Shown here: piece by piece, positions 63,140-64,000 of the stretch
Position numbering within the stretch: position 1 is the first letter of the stretch
Layout of the letters: the number at the start of each line of letters is the position of its first letter
NCBI GenBank assembly: GCA_910585285.1
Contig: CAJUDL010000009.1
Span: 26,141-90,140, forward strand
Reading direction: 5' to 3'
Source: an uncultured Muribaculaceae bacterium
GTDB lineage: Bacteria; Bacteroidota; Bacteroidia; Bacteroidales; Muribaculaceae
DNA length: 64,000 bases
The notes under the pieces: generated by a model
What the model saw: only the letters and a program-made list of their open reading frames with translations
What the model was told of the DNA's origin: nothing
The model's database searches: none
Program-made: the position numbers and the translations under genes

Positions 63140-63811
63140 CTATGCTTCGAAGAATTTCTCTTCAGAAACAATAGTGAAGCCACCTGGAATTTGTTTGATT
63201 GCCCCGATGCTTTCAAGATTAATAATTTCTTTTTTGAAAGAATTGGTATCGATATTGCAAAATCCTGCAAATGACTTAGGATTGAAAAAAAATGAAATTT
63301 CTTCAGAATTTCTGGAACAATAAGTGTGGATGATACGTCTGCAGGTTGCGGCAAATCCTCCTTGAGGATAATCATTAAAAATATTAAAGCGGATCTGAGC
63401 ACCGTAAGATAAGGAATTGAGATAATTTAAAAGATATATTGATCCTGCGTTAAGAAGATTTTGATATTGGTCTTTACTAAATTCCATGGTACTCACATTC
63501 CCAACTGCGCAAATGTCTGCCCCATATGTTGTGTCCATCCCGAAAAGTCTGTCAGCTCCGATTACTTCATGATTTCGGCGTAGTTCGGTAAGGCGCAGTA
63601 GGTCTTTATCCCCAATTATGTGGCATAAACGTATTTGACCGGAAATCACGCATTTCACTTCCTCAACGCGTTCACCAGCCGATACGATTTTTTCTCTGTC
63701 AGAATATTTTGAGAATTTTAAGTGTGTCTTTTCGAGAAAAGACGAAACCTGCTCATGACTCAATCCCTTGAAGAGCGGCAGATTCATGATTGTCTCATAC
63801 ATTGTAGCCAT
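63140..63811 (-). CDS. Crp/Fnr-family transcriptional regulator
   Basis: A 223-residue protein. Residues ~10-110 form a cyclic-nucleotide-type beta-barrel (SDREKIVSAGERVEEVKCVI, GQIRLCHIIGDKDLLRLTEL). The C-terminal part has the DNA-binding winged helix (SRNSEEISFFFNPKSFAGFC, NIDTNSFKKEIINLESIGAI). No Fnr-type cysteine cluster is seen at the N-terminus. An 18-bp palindrome upstream (63879-63896) is a possible operator. Confidence 0.83.
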   Translation of the reverse strand: MATMYETIMNLPLFKGLSHEQVSSFLEKTHLKFSKYSDREKIVSAGERVEEVKCVISGQIRLCHIIGDKDLLRLTELRRNHEVIGADRLFGMDTTYGADICAVGNVSTMEFSKDQYQNLLNAGSIYLLNYLNSLSYGAQIRFNIFNDYPQGGFAATCRRIIHTYCSRNSEEISFFFNPKSFAGFCNIDTNSFKKEIINLESIGAIKQIPGGFTIVSEEKFFEA

Positions 63812-63878
63812 AGCAGTGAGATTTATGAAATCTTATGAAATAGAGCAGTGACAAATGTCAATACAAAATGAATTCCTG

Positions 63879-63896
63879 TTTGTTAATATTAACAAA
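63879..63896. promoter_or_regulatory. 18-bp perfect palindrome upstream of the Crp/Fnr gene
   Basis: TTTGTTAATATTAACAAA lies 67 nt before the regulator's ATG. A 7-4-7 symmetric site of this kind fits the dimeric binding sites of Crp/Fnr proteins and may be the regulator's own operator. The right half, TTTG on the minus strand, could also be a -33 element. Confidence 0.5.
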
Positions 63897-63913
63897 TGGC
63901 ACTCATAAAAGTT

Positions 63914-63944
63914 AAAAAGGCGAGCTAAAACAGCTCGCCTTTTT
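63914..63944 (-). terminator. Terminator after tRNA-Met
   Basis: AAAAAGGCGAGCT pairs with AGCTCGCCTTTTT (13 bp) around AAAAC. On the minus strand it follows the tRNA 3' end by 4 nt and ends with a T-run. Confidence 0.85.
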
Positions 63945-63948
63945 AAGG

Positions 63949-64000
63949 TAGCGGGATCGAGAATTGAACTCGAGACCTCCGGGTTATGAATCCGACGCTC
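63949..64000 (-). tRNA. tRNA-Met (anticodon CAU), 3' part (cut by window edge)
   Basis: The minus strand gives the anticodon arm TCGGATTCATAACCCGG (anticodon CAT), the variable loop, a T arm TCGAG-TTCAATT-CTCGA and the 3' acceptor TCCCGCT with discriminator A. The 5' half is beyond the window edge. The pair closing the anticodon loop reads A-C. A tRNA-Ile with modified CAU (k2C) cannot be fully excluded without the rest. Confidence 0.85.

Noticed and set aside
1..64000. CRISPR arrays, rRNA genes, prophage or complete insertion sequences
   Set aside because: No regularly spaced direct repeats, rRNA-like sequence, integrase, transposase or phage structural gene was seen.

Overview
The window looks like chromosome from a member of the order Bacteroidales, most likely a gut family such as Muribaculaceae or a relative. 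The evidence is a moderate G+C content, no clear Shine-Dalgarno sequences, and many promoters of the Bacteroidetes type (TTTG, about 19-21 nt, TAnnTTTG). The gene content agrees: a Nqr sodium pump, a TonB/ExbB/ExbD/ExbD cluster, PF14121-type porin, DUF4249 lipoprotein, HU proteins and a serine-type sulfatase. There is no rRNA, CRISPR array, phage or recognisable transposase. Most genes are housekeeping or envelope genes.

Layout. 1-4.3 kb: the N-terminus of a calcineurin-like phosphoesterase (cut by the edge), then a hexuronate-type MFS transporter, a TlpA-like thioredoxin lipoprotein and a mannitol-dehydrogenase-family oxidoreductase. 4.4-11.5 kb: tRNA-Leu(UAG), then a minus-strand efflux operon TetR-TolC-adaptor-RND pump-PII-like protein with a probable autoregulatory operator. 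11.6-13.9 kb: divergent threonine dehydrogenase and 2-amino-3-ketobutyrate CoA ligase. 14-18.6 kb: porin, two small beta-barrels, a SufT/MIP18-like protein and LpxH. 18.6-27.1 kb: an A+T-rich accessory stretch rich in inverted-repeat elements, with a candidate sRNA, a membrane TPR regulator, a small secreted protein, paralogous barrels and a TonB receptor/DUF4249 pair whose receptor has an apparent frameshift in its signal peptide.

27.2-44.6 kb, almost all minus strand: a small membrane protein next to a 21-bp inverted-repeat segment that may be an invertible promoter, an RNase D-like exonuclease, BioD, GlyA, a MITE-like repeat, nqrABCDEF, a TPR protein, a PstS-like lipoprotein, TonB-ExbD-ExbD-ExbB and phosphoglycerate kinase. 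44.8-47.2 kb: a kinase fused to a RapZ C-terminal domain plus a MurU-like nucleotidyltransferase, together a probable MurNAc salvage pair. 47.3-53.2 kb: RF-1, ribosomal protein bS16, an HU-transmembrane-LysM fusion with an adjacent HU gene, a TraB/GumN protein and tryptophanase. 53.2-64 kb: MscS channel, M23/LysM peptidase, Ndk, sulfatase, an operon of nucleoside permease-RsmE-KdsA-TPR, a Crp/Fnr regulator and a partial tRNA-Met.

The most unusual items are the HU-TM-LysM protein, the APH-RapZ fusion, the possible invertible promoter at 27.43-27.63 kb, and several families of palindromic intergenic elements with two or three copies each. One of these (167 bp) sits inside the predicted 5' leader of the nucleoside permease.
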